From Halogeometricum sp. S3BR5-2 (GTDB lineage: Archaea; Halobacteriota; Halobacteria; Halobacteriales; Haloferacaceae), in contig NZ_JAMQOQ010000002.1 of the NCBI RefSeq assembly GCF_031624635.1, forward strand, positions 1 through 64,000: DNA of 64,000 nucleotides. Direction: 5' to 3'. This document shows, piece by piece, positions 17,577 to 25,302 of this stretch. The notes below the pieces were generated by a model. That model worked only from the letters and a program-made list of their open reading frames with translations. It was not told where the DNA came from and searched no databases. Numbering within the stretch: position 1 is the stretch's first letter; each line of letters opens with the position of its first letter. The translations under genes and the position numbers were made by a program.

Positions 17577-18788
17577 CTACATGTCGTCCCAGGCGTCGAC
17601 GGCGCGCCGCACCCCGCCGACCTTCGTCAGCCACCGCGCGGAGATGAACTTCTTGAGCACCTCGGCGGGGCGGCCGCTGAACGTGTTCACCGGCGACCCG
17701 ACGACGCCGTGCGCGACGGCGTCGTCGGCGACGGAGACGAGCGTTCCCTTGTTGATGTACGACCAGTGGACGAGTTCGCGGCCGTCCACCTCGCGGGCGA
17801 CGTTCTGCCCGAGGTGTTTCCCCTCCTCCATGGCCGCCTCGGCCGTCGGCGGCGGCGACGCGTCGGCGTCGGGGTGGACCACCTGCTCCCACAGGTCGTG
17901 TTCGGTGTGCGGGCCGCCCTCGACGTCTTGGTTCACGAGGGCGGCGTCGCCGATGGCGAACACGCGGTCGTCGCTCGTCTTGAACGTCGAGTCGGCGTAC
18001 GCGCGGTTGTGGTCCTTGTCGACGTCGACGCTCCCCATCGAGTCCTGCCCGGTGACGCCGCCGGCCCAGACGAGGACGTCGTACGCCATCGAGTCGCCGT
18101 CGTCGAACTCGATTTCGTCCTCGCCCACCGAGGTCATCGCCTTCCCGGTGTCCACCTCGACGTCGTGACGCTCCAGTTTGTTCTGGATGGCGCCCTGGAA
18201 CTCGTGGTCGTGGCCGGGGAACACCTCGCCGCTCCGTTCGACGAGGTGGACGTCGATGTGCGAGTCGGTCCAGTCGCGCAGGGCGGCCACCTCGCCGGCC
18301 GTCTGGATGCCCGTCAGACCGCCGCCGCCGACGACCACCTTCGCCGGGTCGGTGCGGTCGGCGGCGACGGCGGCCCCCTTTATCCGTTCGTGGATGCTCA
18401 GGGCGTCGCCGAGGCTCTTGAGCGTCAGAGCGTGTTCTTCGAGGCCGTCGATACCGTAGAACGCGGTCTGACTCCCCAGGCAGACGACGCAGTAGTCGTA
18501 GTCGAGGGTGGTCCCGTCGTCGAGTTCGACTTCCCTGTCCGCGACGTCGACGTCGGCGACGCGGCCCTGCACGAACTCCGTGTCGTCGTCCGCTATCTCT
18601 TCGATTGGGACAGTCACGTGGTCTCGGACCGAGGGCTTCCGGATGCAGCGGTGGACTTCGTGGAGTACCAGGTGGTACGGGTCCTCCGACACCCAGACGA
18701 GGTCGGCGTCCTCGTCCAGTTCCTCCTGGAGGCTCCGAATCGCGGCGCTGCCGGCGTACCCAGACCCGAGCACAACAACTCGTGTCAT
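17577..18788 (-). CDS. Type II NADH dehydrogenase-like flavoprotein
   Basis: The 403-residue protein has two dinucleotide folds: an N-terminal FAD motif VVLGSGYAGSAA and a second NAD motif VVVGGGGLTGIQTAGEVA near residue 155, then FAIGDAALV (FAD-binding Asp) near 290. This is the pattern of NDH-2/sulfide:quinone reductase-like enzymes that pass electrons from NAD(P)H to quinone without pumping protons. A C-terminal amphipathic segment (NTFSGRPAEVLKKFISARWLTKVGG) fits peripheral membrane binding. It would feed the quinone pool used by the terminal oxidases. It is divergent from the enolase-superfamily gene. Confidence 0.87.
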   Translation of the reverse strand: MTRVVVLGSGYAGSAAIRSLQEELDEDADLVWVSEDPYHLVLHEVHRCIRKPSVRDHVTVPIEEIADDDTEFVQGRVADVDVADREVELDDGTTLDYDYCVVCLGSQTAFYGIDGLEEHALTLKSLGDALSIHERIKGAAVAADRTDPAKVVVGGGGLTGIQTAGEVAALRDWTDSHIDVHLVERSGEVFPGHDHEFQGAIQNKLERHDVEVDTGKAMTSVGEDEIEFDDGDSMAYDVLVWAGGVTGQDSMGSVDVDKDHNRAYADSTFKTSDDRVFAIGDAALVNQDVEGGPHTEHDLWEQVVHPDADASPPPTAEAAMEEGKHLGQNVAREVDGRELVHWSYINKGTLVSVADDAVAHGVVGSPVNTFSGRPAEVLKKFISARWLTKVGGVRRAVDAWDDM

Positions 18789-18897
18789 GGCTTCGCTCGT
18801 CCGAGGGCTCTCGCGTCACGGTCTTAAGCGCGATGGCGGGGGGTCTCGCGAGTCCGTTCGTCGCGTAGCGGCCGCCGCGCCGCGGCGTCTTCGCCGA

Positions 18898-18919
18898 CCG
18901 TCCGTGTTTTCACGGACGG
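18898..18919 (+). promoter_or_regulatory. Perfect 9-bp inverted repeat over a promoter
   Basis: CCGTCCGTG (18898-18906) and CACGGACGG (18911-18919) flank TTTT. The centre is about 27 bp before the ATG at 18936, exactly where the TATA element of a leaderless gene should be, so a protein bound here would block TBP. An operator is the simplest reading; a short hairpin is the alternative. Confidence 0.5.
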
Positions 18920-18935
18920 CGCTGAACACCGACGC

Positions 18936-20111
18936 ATGGCACCGGAGATAACGCGAATCGAGACGACGGAGTTCAGCTATCCGCTGGAGAACGTGGGGAT
19001 GGACGACGGGTACAACCTCGCCTACGAACCCGGCACGACGACCGAACGACGGCTGTTCGCCATCAAGATTCTGACCGACGAGGGGGTCACCGGCGAGTTC
19101 GTCGGCGGCAACTCCCCCGCGTTCGCGCAGGTCCACGAGGTGGCCGACCACCTCGTCGGCGAGAACGCCCTCCGCCGGGAGCGACACTGGAGCGAGATGA
19201 AACGCGCCCTGCGGAAGTACGACCGGATGGGCATCGGCCCCCTCGACATCGCCCTCTGGGACCTCGCCGGGAAACACTACGACGCCCCCATCCACGAACT
19301 GCTCGGCACCTACCGGACGCGCCTGCCGACCTACGCCTCGACGTACCACGCCGACGACAACGGCGGCCTCGACTCTCCGGAGGCGTACGCCGACTTCGCC
19401 GAGGAGTGCCTGGAGATGGGCTACGAGGGGTTCAAGATTCACGGCTGGGGCGGCAGCGACGACCAACGGGACATCAAGCGCGAGGTGGACACCGTCCACG
19501 CCGTCGGCGAACGCGTCGGCGAGAAGATGGACCTGATGATAGACCCCGCCTGCGAGTACGAGACGTTCGCCGACGCCGTCCGCGTCGGCCGCGCCTGCGA
19601 CGAGCAGAACTTCTACTGGTACGAGGACCCCTACCGCGACGGCGGCGTCTCCCAGCACGCCCACCGAAAACTCCGCGAGAAACTGCAGACGCCCCTGCTC
19701 CAGACCGAACACGTCCGGGGCATCGAGGCGCACACCGACTTCATCGACAACGACGCCACCGACTTCGTCCGCGCGGACCCCGAGTACGACGCGGGCATCA
19801 CCGGCGCGATGAAGATAGCGCACATCGCGGAGGGCCACGGTCTCGACGTGGAGGTTCACTCGCCCGGCCCCGCCCAGCGCCACTGCATCGCCGCGATGCG
19901 CAACGCGAACTACTACGAGATGGCCCTGGTCCATCCGGACTGCGACAACACCGGCGCGCCCGTGTATAAGGGCGACTACGAGGACGAACTCGACTCCATC
20001 GACGACGAGGGAACGGTCGGCGTCCCGGACGGCCCGGGCCTCGGCGTCGAGTACGACTGGGACTACATCGAAGCGAACGCCAACGGCGGCCGGACGTACG
20101 AGGGACTGTAA
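18936..20111 (+). CDS. Enolase-superfamily sugar-acid dehydratase (mandelate racemase group)
   Basis: The 391-residue protein has the enolase-superfamily N-terminal capping domain and a C-terminal barrel. Visible active-site elements are KIHGWG (strand 2 Lys-x-His), metal ligands in LMIDPACEYE (Asp), FYWYEDPY (Glu) and LQTEHVRG (Glu), and VHSPGPAQRH near the last strands. Haloarchaeal relatives dehydrate D-xylonate/L-arabinonate (XacD) or gluconate; its neighbours (MBL lactonase, SDR, aldehyde dehydrogenase, FAH dehydratase) favour a pentonate substrate. The exact acid is inference. It has its own promoter overlapped by an inverted repeat and is followed by a T-rich terminator-like run. Confidence 0.83.
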   Translation: MAPEITRIETTEFSYPLENVGMDDGYNLAYEPGTTTERRLFAIKILTDEGVTGEFVGGNSPAFAQVHEVADHLVGENALRRERHWSEMKRALRKYDRMGIGPLDIALWDLAGKHYDAPIHELLGTYRTRLPTYASTYHADDNGGLDSPEAYADFAEECLEMGYEGFKIHGWGGSDDQRDIKREVDTVHAVGERVGEKMDLMIDPACEYETFADAVRVGRACDEQNFYWYEDPYRDGGVSQHAHRKLREKLQTPLLQTEHVRGIEAHTDFIDNDATDFVRADPEYDAGITGAMKIAHIAEGHGLDVEVHSPGPAQRHCIAAMRNANYYEMALVHPDCDNTGAPVYKGDYEDELDSIDDEGTVGVPDGPGLGVEYDWDYIEANANGGRTYEGL

Positions 20112-20134
20112 CTTCTCCCGCCCCGTTCGGCGAG

Positions 20135-20145
20135 TTCTTTTTTCC
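20135..20145 (+). terminator. T-rich transcript end
   Basis: TTCTTTTTTCC follows the dehydratase stop by about 25 bp. Haloarchaeal intrinsic termination uses short T-runs after GC-rich sequence, so a 3' end here is likely, separating it from the MBL gene. Confidence 0.45.
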
Positions 20146-20168
20146 GGAACCGTCACGAACGACCGCGC

Positions 20169-21044
20169 ATGGTACACTCGATGTGGGGCGATTGGTTCGT
20201 GAACGACGAAATCGAGGCGGTCGAACCCGAGGGCCTCTCGGCGTGGTACCTCGGCGGCAACGGCTTCGTCTTCCGCACCGAGGAGACGACGCTCTACCTC
20301 GACCCGTACTTCGGCGACGGGTCGCCGCCGCGGACGATACGGATGGTTTCCGTTCCCGTCGACCCCGAGGCGGCCGAGATGTGCGACGCCGTTCTCGTCA
20401 CCCACGAACACATCGACCACATGCACCCGCCGTCGTACGCCCCCCTCGTGGAGAACCTCGACGCGGACGTGTACGCCCCGGAGGCGTCCTACGAGAACCC
20501 CGACTACGAGGGCGACTTGCAGGTCCCCGAGGAACACAAGAACGTCATCGAACCCGGCGACGACCTGACGTTCGGCGACATCGACGTCCACGTTCGCGGC
20601 GCGAACGACCCCGACGCCGAGGAACCGGTGACGATGGTCGTCGAATCCGGCGGGAAGACGTTCTTCGCCGCCGGCGACTCCCGTCCCGCCGAGGCTTTCG
20701 AAGACATCGCCGAGGAGTTCGACATCGACGCGGGCGTGTTCGCTTACGGCACCGTCGGTAACATCCACCACACCGAGGACGACCCCGCGGAGACGTATCC
20801 CACGGAGTGGTACAACGACGGCGCGCAGATGGCCGAGGCGGCGAACCAACTCGAACTCGACCGACTGCTCCCCACCCACTGGGACCTCTGGCGCGGTGTC
20901 GGCCACGACCCGAAGTCGCTGCACGAACACCTCGCCTCCTACGAGTACCCGCGCACCTTGGAGATAATCCGCGTCGGGGACCGCATCGAAGTCGGCGAAC
21001 CCGGCGTAATTCGGCCGAAGGACATCCGCGAGGGCGAGCGGTAG
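20169..21044 (+). CDS. MBL-fold metal-dependent hydrolase, UlaG-like (candidate pentonolactonase)
   Basis: The 291-residue protein has the metallo-beta-lactamase motif VTHEHIDHMH (HxHxDH type), the LDPYFGDGSPP segment typical of the UlaG (L-ascorbate-6-phosphate lactonase) branch, FFAAGDSR (metal Asp) and LPTHWDLWRGVG (late His). UlaG relatives open sugar lactones. As I recall, the Haloferax volcanii pentonolactonase of xylose/arabinose breakdown is also an MBL-superfamily enzyme, and the neighbours here are the other steps of that route. Lactone substrate is inference. It follows the dehydratase gene by 57 bp. Confidence 0.8.
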   Translation: MVHSMWGDWFVNDEIEAVEPEGLSAWYLGGNGFVFRTEETTLYLDPYFGDGSPPRTIRMVSVPVDPEAAEMCDAVLVTHEHIDHMHPPSYAPLVENLDADVYAPEASYENPDYEGDLQVPEEHKNVIEPGDDLTFGDIDVHVRGANDPDAEEPVTMVVESGGKTFFAAGDSRPAEAFEDIAEEFDIDAGVFAYGTVGNIHHTEDDPAETYPTEWYNDGAQMAEAANQLELDRLLPTHWDLWRGVGHDPKSLHEHLASYEYPRTLEIIRVGDRIEVGEPGVIRPKDIREGER

Positions 21045-21123
21045 CCGCCGAGAACCGGTAGAAACGACGCTTTCTCTCTTCCTCGGGCGGTTTTTGTGAC
21101 AGTAGCGACGGACCGGGGTGGGA

Positions 21124-21132
21124 AACTATATT
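21124..21132 (+). promoter_or_regulatory. TATA-like element
   Basis: AACTATATT lies about 28 bp before the ATG at 21156 and follows a T5 run (about 21091) that could end the previous transcript. Confidence 0.5.
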
Positions 21133-21155
21133 GTCACTCGAACTGAACCTGCGCT

Positions 21156-21686
21156 ATGGAATCCGCCGGCTTTCTCACCGCCCTCGGAACGACGTGTAAA
21201 CGGTACGGTCCGGGTCGGTTACCGAGGGCCGACCGCCGCGACGTCGGTGCGGGGTACGCGCTCGCGTCCGCCGCGACGGGGGCCACGCTGCTGTTCGCGG
21301 CCGTCTCGTGGGGGATGCACGGCATCGGGTCGCCGGTCGGGTCCGACTGGGAGTTCCTCGGTACGATGTCGCTGCTGGCGCTTCCGCTCGTCGTCCCGAC
21401 GTCGTTCGCCGCCGCGGTCCTCGTCTGGCGCGCCCTCCCCGCCGACGTCCCGCACTTCGGTGCGGTGGCCGGCCTCCTCTCGACCGTGGGAACGTATCTC
21501 CTCGCGTTGGGCGCCCTGTTCGCGTTCTACGCCGCCGTCGTGGTTCTCGAAGGGCGGTTCGACCAGATTCTCGAAGCGGTGGGGTTCGTGGCGCTCATCG
21601 GGTTCGTCGCCGTGGCTACCACGTGCTGGTTGACGATTCCGGTCGGAATCGTCAGCGGCGTCGTCCACGAACGCGTGACTCGGTGA
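21156..21686 (+). CDS. Four-helix membrane protein of unknown function
   Basis: The 176-residue protein has four hydrophobic segments (about residues 31-52, 68-90, 105-127 and 140-165) and short loops. No motif for a known transporter or enzyme is visible. The TATA-like element 28 bp upstream supports the ATG. It sits between two genes of the putative pentose pathway but has no evident role in it. Confidence 0.7.
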   Translation: MESAGFLTALGTTCKRYGPGRLPRADRRDVGAGYALASAATGATLLFAAVSWGMHGIGSPVGSDWEFLGTMSLLALPLVVPTSFAAAVLVWRALPADVPHFGAVAGLLSTVGTYLLALGALFAFYAAVVVLEGRFDQILEAVGFVALIGFVAVATTCWLTIPVGIVSGVVHERVTR

Positions 21687-21714
21687 CGCTGTCGCCCTCG
21701 ACCGATACAGCGTC
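21685..21714 (+). repeat. Inverted repeat between membrane protein and SDR genes
   Basis: GACGCTGT (21685-21692) and ACAGCGTC (21707-21714) are perfect 8-bp arms separated by 14 bp. The left arm begins inside the stop codon of the upstream gene; the right arm ends just before the GACTTAAC TATA-like element (about 21723) of the SDR gene. It may be a transcript-end hairpin or an operator. Confidence 0.4.
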
Positions 21715-21754
21715 GGCGAGTAGACTTAACACGAAAACGGGCGCACACGAACGC

Positions 21755-22549
21755 ATGGGAAGCGCTAGTTTCGACTTTAGCGACGAGACGGTCATCGTCA
21801 CCGGCGCCTCCGCCGGCATCGGTCGAGCCATCGCGCTCCGGTTCGGCGAGGCGGGCGCGACGGTCATCAACGCCGACATCCAAGAGGACCCGAAACGGGA
21901 AGGCGAGGACACGCCGACCCACGACAAAATCGAGGAATCGGGGGGGACCGCCGAGTACGCCGAGACGGACGTCTCCGACCCCGCCCAACTCGAATCCGTC
22001 GTCGAGGCGGCCCGCGAGTACGGCGGCGTCGACGTGATGGTGAACAACGCCGCCCGCCAGCACAGCGAACCGTTCCTCGACGTGGAACAGGAGGACTTCG
22101 ACAAACTGCAGGACACGAACGTCCGCGGCTACTACTTCGGGACGCAGGCGGCCGCGAAGGACATGATAGACCGCGACGACCCCGGCTGTATCGTCAACAC
22201 GGCGTCCATCAGTTCCGAAGTCGCCCAGTACGGCCAGGTGCAGTACGACGCGACGAAAGGGGCGATAAAGATGATAACGCGCGGGACGGCGCTGGAACTC
22301 TCCGACTACGACATCCGCGTCAACGCCATCGCGCCGGGGCAGATAGCCACCGAGTTCACCGAGGGCTGGAGCCAAGAGGCGCAGGACGCCGCGGGCGACG
22401 AAGAGGGGGAGTTCATCAAACCGATTCCGCTCCAGCGCGCCGGTCACCCCGAGGATTGCGCGGGGGCGACGCTGTTCCTCGCCAGCGAGGACGCCTCCTA
22501 CATCACGGGCGACCTCGTGTACGTCGACGGCGGCTGGACGGCTATCTGA
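21755..22549 (+). CDS. SDR family dehydrogenase (candidate sugar dehydrogenase)
   Basis: The 264-residue protein is a classical SDR: TGASAGIGRAIALRFGEAG, NNAAR, catalytic Ser in NTASISS, YDATKGA (Tyr and Lys) and VNAIAPGQIATEF. The C-terminus YITGDLVYVDGGWTAI is typical of glucose-1-dehydrogenase/3-ketoacyl reductase-like SDRs. In context it could oxidise a pentose or hexose to the lactone used by the MBL enzyme beside it; this is inference. The start is supported by the TATA-like GACTTAAC about 28 bp upstream. Confidence 0.85.
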   Translation: MGSASFDFSDETVIVTGASAGIGRAIALRFGEAGATVINADIQEDPKREGEDTPTHDKIEESGGTAEYAETDVSDPAQLESVVEAAREYGGVDVMVNNAARQHSEPFLDVEQEDFDKLQDTNVRGYYFGTQAAAKDMIDRDDPGCIVNTASISSEVAQYGQVQYDATKGAIKMITRGTALELSDYDIRVNAIAPGQIATEFTEGWSQEAQDAAGDEEGEFIKPIPLQRAGHPEDCAGATLFLASEDASYITGDLVYVDGGWTAI

Positions 22550-22618
22550 GCGGTTTTAGAGAGTCGTAGACGGAGCTTTTTCTGCGAGAGAAGTCGAGAC
22601 GGACGCTGACACTACCTC

Positions 22619-22722
22619 GAAAGCCCCCGGCGTCTGGACTCCCGCGGCTCGCTGCGCGTCTCGCTCGTTTCACTCGCTCGGTGCTTGCTTCGCCGGGGTT
22701 CGCCCAGACGCCGGCCCCTTTC
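22619..22722. repeat. Long structured inverted repeat between convergent genes
   Basis: CCGGCGTCTGG (22627-22637) and CCAGACGCCGG (22704-22714) are perfect 11-bp arms. Outside them GAAAG (22619-22623) pairs with CTTTC (22718-22722) across a symmetrical CCC/CCC internal loop. The 66-base interior is rich in CTCGCTCG repeats. The 273-bp gap 22550-22822 has no gene; a T5 run (22577-22581) follows the SDR gene. Elements ending in CCCCTTTCAGTCCC are, in my recollection, common between haloarchaeal genes; bidirectional termination is possible. Confidence 0.55.
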
Positions 22723-22822
22723 AGTCCCGCCCGCGGCGGTCATCGGTTCGTCGTCGCGTATCGGAGTCTCGGTTCTCTGAGCCGGGCGAAAGAAAATGGA
22801 GCGAACCGAGCGAGTTACGCGC

Positions 22823-24286
22823 TCAGTAGTCCTCGTAGACGGTCTTGATGATGGTGAAGAAGTCCATCCCCTCCTCGCCCTGTTCGCGGTAGGTCTCCGA
22901 GGAGGAGGCGTTCATCCCGCCGAACGGGACGTGCAGTTCGAGGCCGGTGGTCGCCTCGTTCACCTTGACGACGCCGAAGTCCACCTCGTCGATGAAGCGG
23001 TTCGCCTCCGTGTGGTCGTCGGTGACGATGCCGGCCGAGAGGCCGAACTCGACGTCGTTGACGAGTTCGACGGCCTCCTCGAAGTCGCTGTAGGTGGTGA
23101 CGCCGACGAACGGGCCGAACACCTCCTCCTGCATGATGTCCATGTCGTTGTCGACGTCGGTGAAGACGGTCGGCTGGACGAAGTAGCCGTCGTCGTACTC
23201 GTCGCCGTCGAGGCGCTCGCCGCCGTATTCGAGCGTCGCGCCCTCCTCCTTGCCTCTCTCGACGTACTCCAGCGTGCTCTCCAGTTCGCTCTCGCTGACG
23301 TGCGGACCCATCGTCGAGTCGTCGTCGAGACCGAAGCCGGGTTCGACGCTCTCGGCCTCCTCGACGAGGGCCTCGACGAACTCCTCGTACTGGGAGTCGT
23401 GGACGATGGCGCGTTCCGTCGCGGTGCAGGCCTGCCCGGTGACGCCGAACGCGCCGGACGCGACCGTCTCTGCGGCCTCCTGCACGTCGGCGCTCGGAGA
23501 GACGACGGTGGGGTTCTTGCTGCCGAGTTCGGTCTGGACGCGCTTGTGGTCCTCCGTCGCCTGCTCGTAGATCATCTCGCCGACCTGTCGGCTGCCGGTG
23601 AACGAGACGGTGTCGACCTCCTCGTGGTCCAGGATGGCCTGTCCGACCTCCTCGCCGCCGCCGCTGACGAAGTTGAAGACCCCGTCGGGGACGTCCACCT
23701 CGTCGGCGGCCTCGTCCATGCACTCGAACACCGCGCGCAGGACGTTCGGCGCCTCCTTCGAGGGCTTGATGACGAGCGTGTTACCGGTCGCCAGCGCGGG
23801 GGCCATCTTCCAGCAGGGGATGGCGATGGGGTAGTTCCACGGGACGATGAGGCCGGCGACGCCCATCGGTTCGCGCACGTAGTACAGGTTCTGGTCCGCC
23901 GCGCCCTTCTTCCGCTCGCCGGCGTAGTCGAGGGCGCGTTCGGCGTAGTAGTAGAAGATGTCTATGGCGCGGTTGACCTCGCCGTTGGCCTCGCCGCGGA
24001 GTTTCCCCTCCTCGCGGACGAGCGTCTCGGTGAGTTCTTCCTCGCGGGCGTCCATCCGCTTCGCCGTCTCGCGGAGGAACTCCCCGCGCGTGGCGGCGGG
24101 CGTGTCGGCCCACTCGTCCTCGGCGGAGGCGGCGGCGTCGATAGCGCCGTTCGTGTCCGCCTCGCTGGACCGCTGGAACGACCCGACGACCTCCGAGGTG
24201 TCGGCCGGGTTCTTTACGTCGAACGTCTCGCCGGTCTCCGAGTCTCGCCACTCCCCGTCGATGTAGTTCTGGTACGTCTCAGGCAT
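22823..24286 (-). CDS. NAD(P)-dependent aldehyde dehydrogenase (candidate 2-oxoglutarate semialdehyde dehydrogenase)
   Basis: The 487-residue protein is a full-length ALDH: VPWNYPIAIP (catalytic Asn), cofactor loop IKPSKEAP, FTGSRQVG, catalytic base in TELGSKNP and nucleophile Cys in GQACTATER. The C-terminal LHVPFGGMNASSSETYREQGEEGMDFFTIIKTVY is like sugar-acid semialdehyde dehydrogenases of haloarchaea (XacF type). In the pentose route it would oxidise 2-oxoglutarate semialdehyde to 2-oxoglutarate; substrate is inferred from neighbours. ATG 24286 is chosen over a GTG one codon upstream. Divergent from the FAH gene with a 112-bp gap. Confidence 0.87.
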   Translation of the reverse strand: MPETYQNYIDGEWRDSETGETFDVKNPADTSEVVGSFQRSSEADTNGAIDAAASAEDEWADTPAATRGEFLRETAKRMDAREEELTETLVREEGKLRGEANGEVNRAIDIFYYYAERALDYAGERKKGAADQNLYYVREPMGVAGLIVPWNYPIAIPCWKMAPALATGNTLVIKPSKEAPNVLRAVFECMDEAADEVDVPDGVFNFVSGGGEEVGQAILDHEEVDTVSFTGSRQVGEMIYEQATEDHKRVQTELGSKNPTVVSPSADVQEAAETVASGAFGVTGQACTATERAIVHDSQYEEFVEALVEEAESVEPGFGLDDDSTMGPHVSESELESTLEYVERGKEEGATLEYGGERLDGDEYDDGYFVQPTVFTDVDNDMDIMQEEVFGPFVGVTTYSDFEEAVELVNDVEFGLSAGIVTDDHTEANRFIDEVDFGVVKVNEATTGLELHVPFGGMNASSSETYREQGEEGMDFFTIIKTVYEDY

Positions 24287-24366
24287 CACCGAGACGTTCG
24301 AGCGCTCGACTTACGCCTCTTACGGCCGCGTCCGATCTTCGGAAATTCCACGCCGACTGCCACGAG

Positions 24367-24373
24367 AAATTAG
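24367..24373 (+). promoter_or_regulatory. TATA-like element of FAH-family gene
   Basis: AAATTAG is about 29 bp before the ATG at 24399, fitting a leaderless mRNA. Confidence 0.5.
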
Positions 24374-24398
24374 TGGCGTCGTCGCGTATCGGCAGTCG

Positions 24399-25271
24399 AT
24401 GCGATACTTCCGCGTTCGGATCGGCTCCGACGACCCCCGCCTCGTCGCCCGCGACGGCCGGACAGCCTACGATCTCTCGTCGGCGCGCCCGGCCCTCTCG
24501 TCGTTCCGCGACCTCGCGATGGTCGCCTCGACGACGGACCGCGGCGTCGACGACGTGGCCGAGGCCCTCCTCGACGACGCCCCCGTCGTCGGCGAAGACG
24601 ACGTCGAGTCGGGAGCGGTCCGTCCGGTCGTCCCGGACGAGGTGTGGGCCGCCGGCGTCACCTACGAGGTCAGCGGCGACGCCCGCGAGGACGAGAGCGG
24701 CCGCCCGGAGATGTACCAGCAGGTGTTCGAGAGCGAGCGCCCCGAACTGTTCTTCAAGGCGACGCCCTCGCGGACCGTCGGCCCCGACGACGAAATCGGC
24801 GTCCGCGAGGACTCCGAGTGGGACGTGCCCGAACCCGAACTCGGAGTCGTCCTCTACGAGGGGGATATCGTCGGCTACACCGTCGGCGACGACGTGAGCA
24901 GCCGCGACCTCGAAGGCCAGAATCCGCTGTACCTCCCGCAGGCGAAGGTGTTCGAGCGGTGCTGCGCCGTCGGTCCCTGCGTCGCCTCCCCGGAGACGGT
25001 CGCGGACCCGCACGACCTGGAGATGTCGATGACCATCTCGCGCGACGGCGAGACGGCGTTCGAGGGGGAGACCGATACCTCCCTGATGGCGCGGACCTGC
25101 GAGGAACTCGTCTCCTACCGCAACCGCCACGACGAGACGCCCGAACTCTCGGTGCTCCTCACCGGCACCTCCATCGTCCCGCCCGCGGAGTTCACCCTCC
25201 GGGAGGGCGACCACGTCGAGATAGCCATCGAGAACGTCGGTACGCTGACGAACACGGTGACCACCGTATGA
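24399..25271 (+). CDS. FAH-superfamily dehydratase (candidate 2-keto-3-deoxypentonate dehydratase)
   Basis: The 290-residue protein has the fumarylacetoacetate hydrolase fold: WAAGVTYEVS, PELFFKATPSRTVGP, the metal-binding pair in VPEPELGVVLYEGDIVGYTVGDDVSSRDLEG (Glu-x-Glu and Asp), and late LTGTSIVPP with HVEIAIENVGTLTN. Archaeal relatives (Sulfolobus KdaD; Haloferax XacE, as recalled) remove water from 2-keto-3-deoxyxylonate or -arabinonate to give 2-oxoglutarate semialdehyde, the substrate for the divergent ALDH. Assignment to the substrate is inference from context. Trehalose synthase gene follows after 31 bp in the same direction. Confidence 0.85.
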   Translation: MRYFRVRIGSDDPRLVARDGRTAYDLSSARPALSSFRDLAMVASTTDRGVDDVAEALLDDAPVVGEDDVESGAVRPVVPDEVWAAGVTYEVSGDAREDESGRPEMYQQVFESERPELFFKATPSRTVGPDDEIGVREDSEWDVPEPELGVVLYEGDIVGYTVGDDVSSRDLEGQNPLYLPQAKVFERCCAVGPCVASPETVADPHDLEMSMTISRDGETAFEGETDTSLMARTCEELVSYRNRHDETPELSVLLTGTSIVPPAEFTLREGDHVEIAIENVGTLTNTVTTV

Positions 25272-25302
25272 CGTCGAGCGACGCTCGCGGAGTGGTTCCC
25301 CG

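Noticed and set aside
22660-22684. CTCGCTCG direct repeats as a possible CRISPR-like or phage-derived array
   Set aside because: The units are too short and have no regular spacers; they lie within the loop of the longer inverted repeat and are treated as its part.
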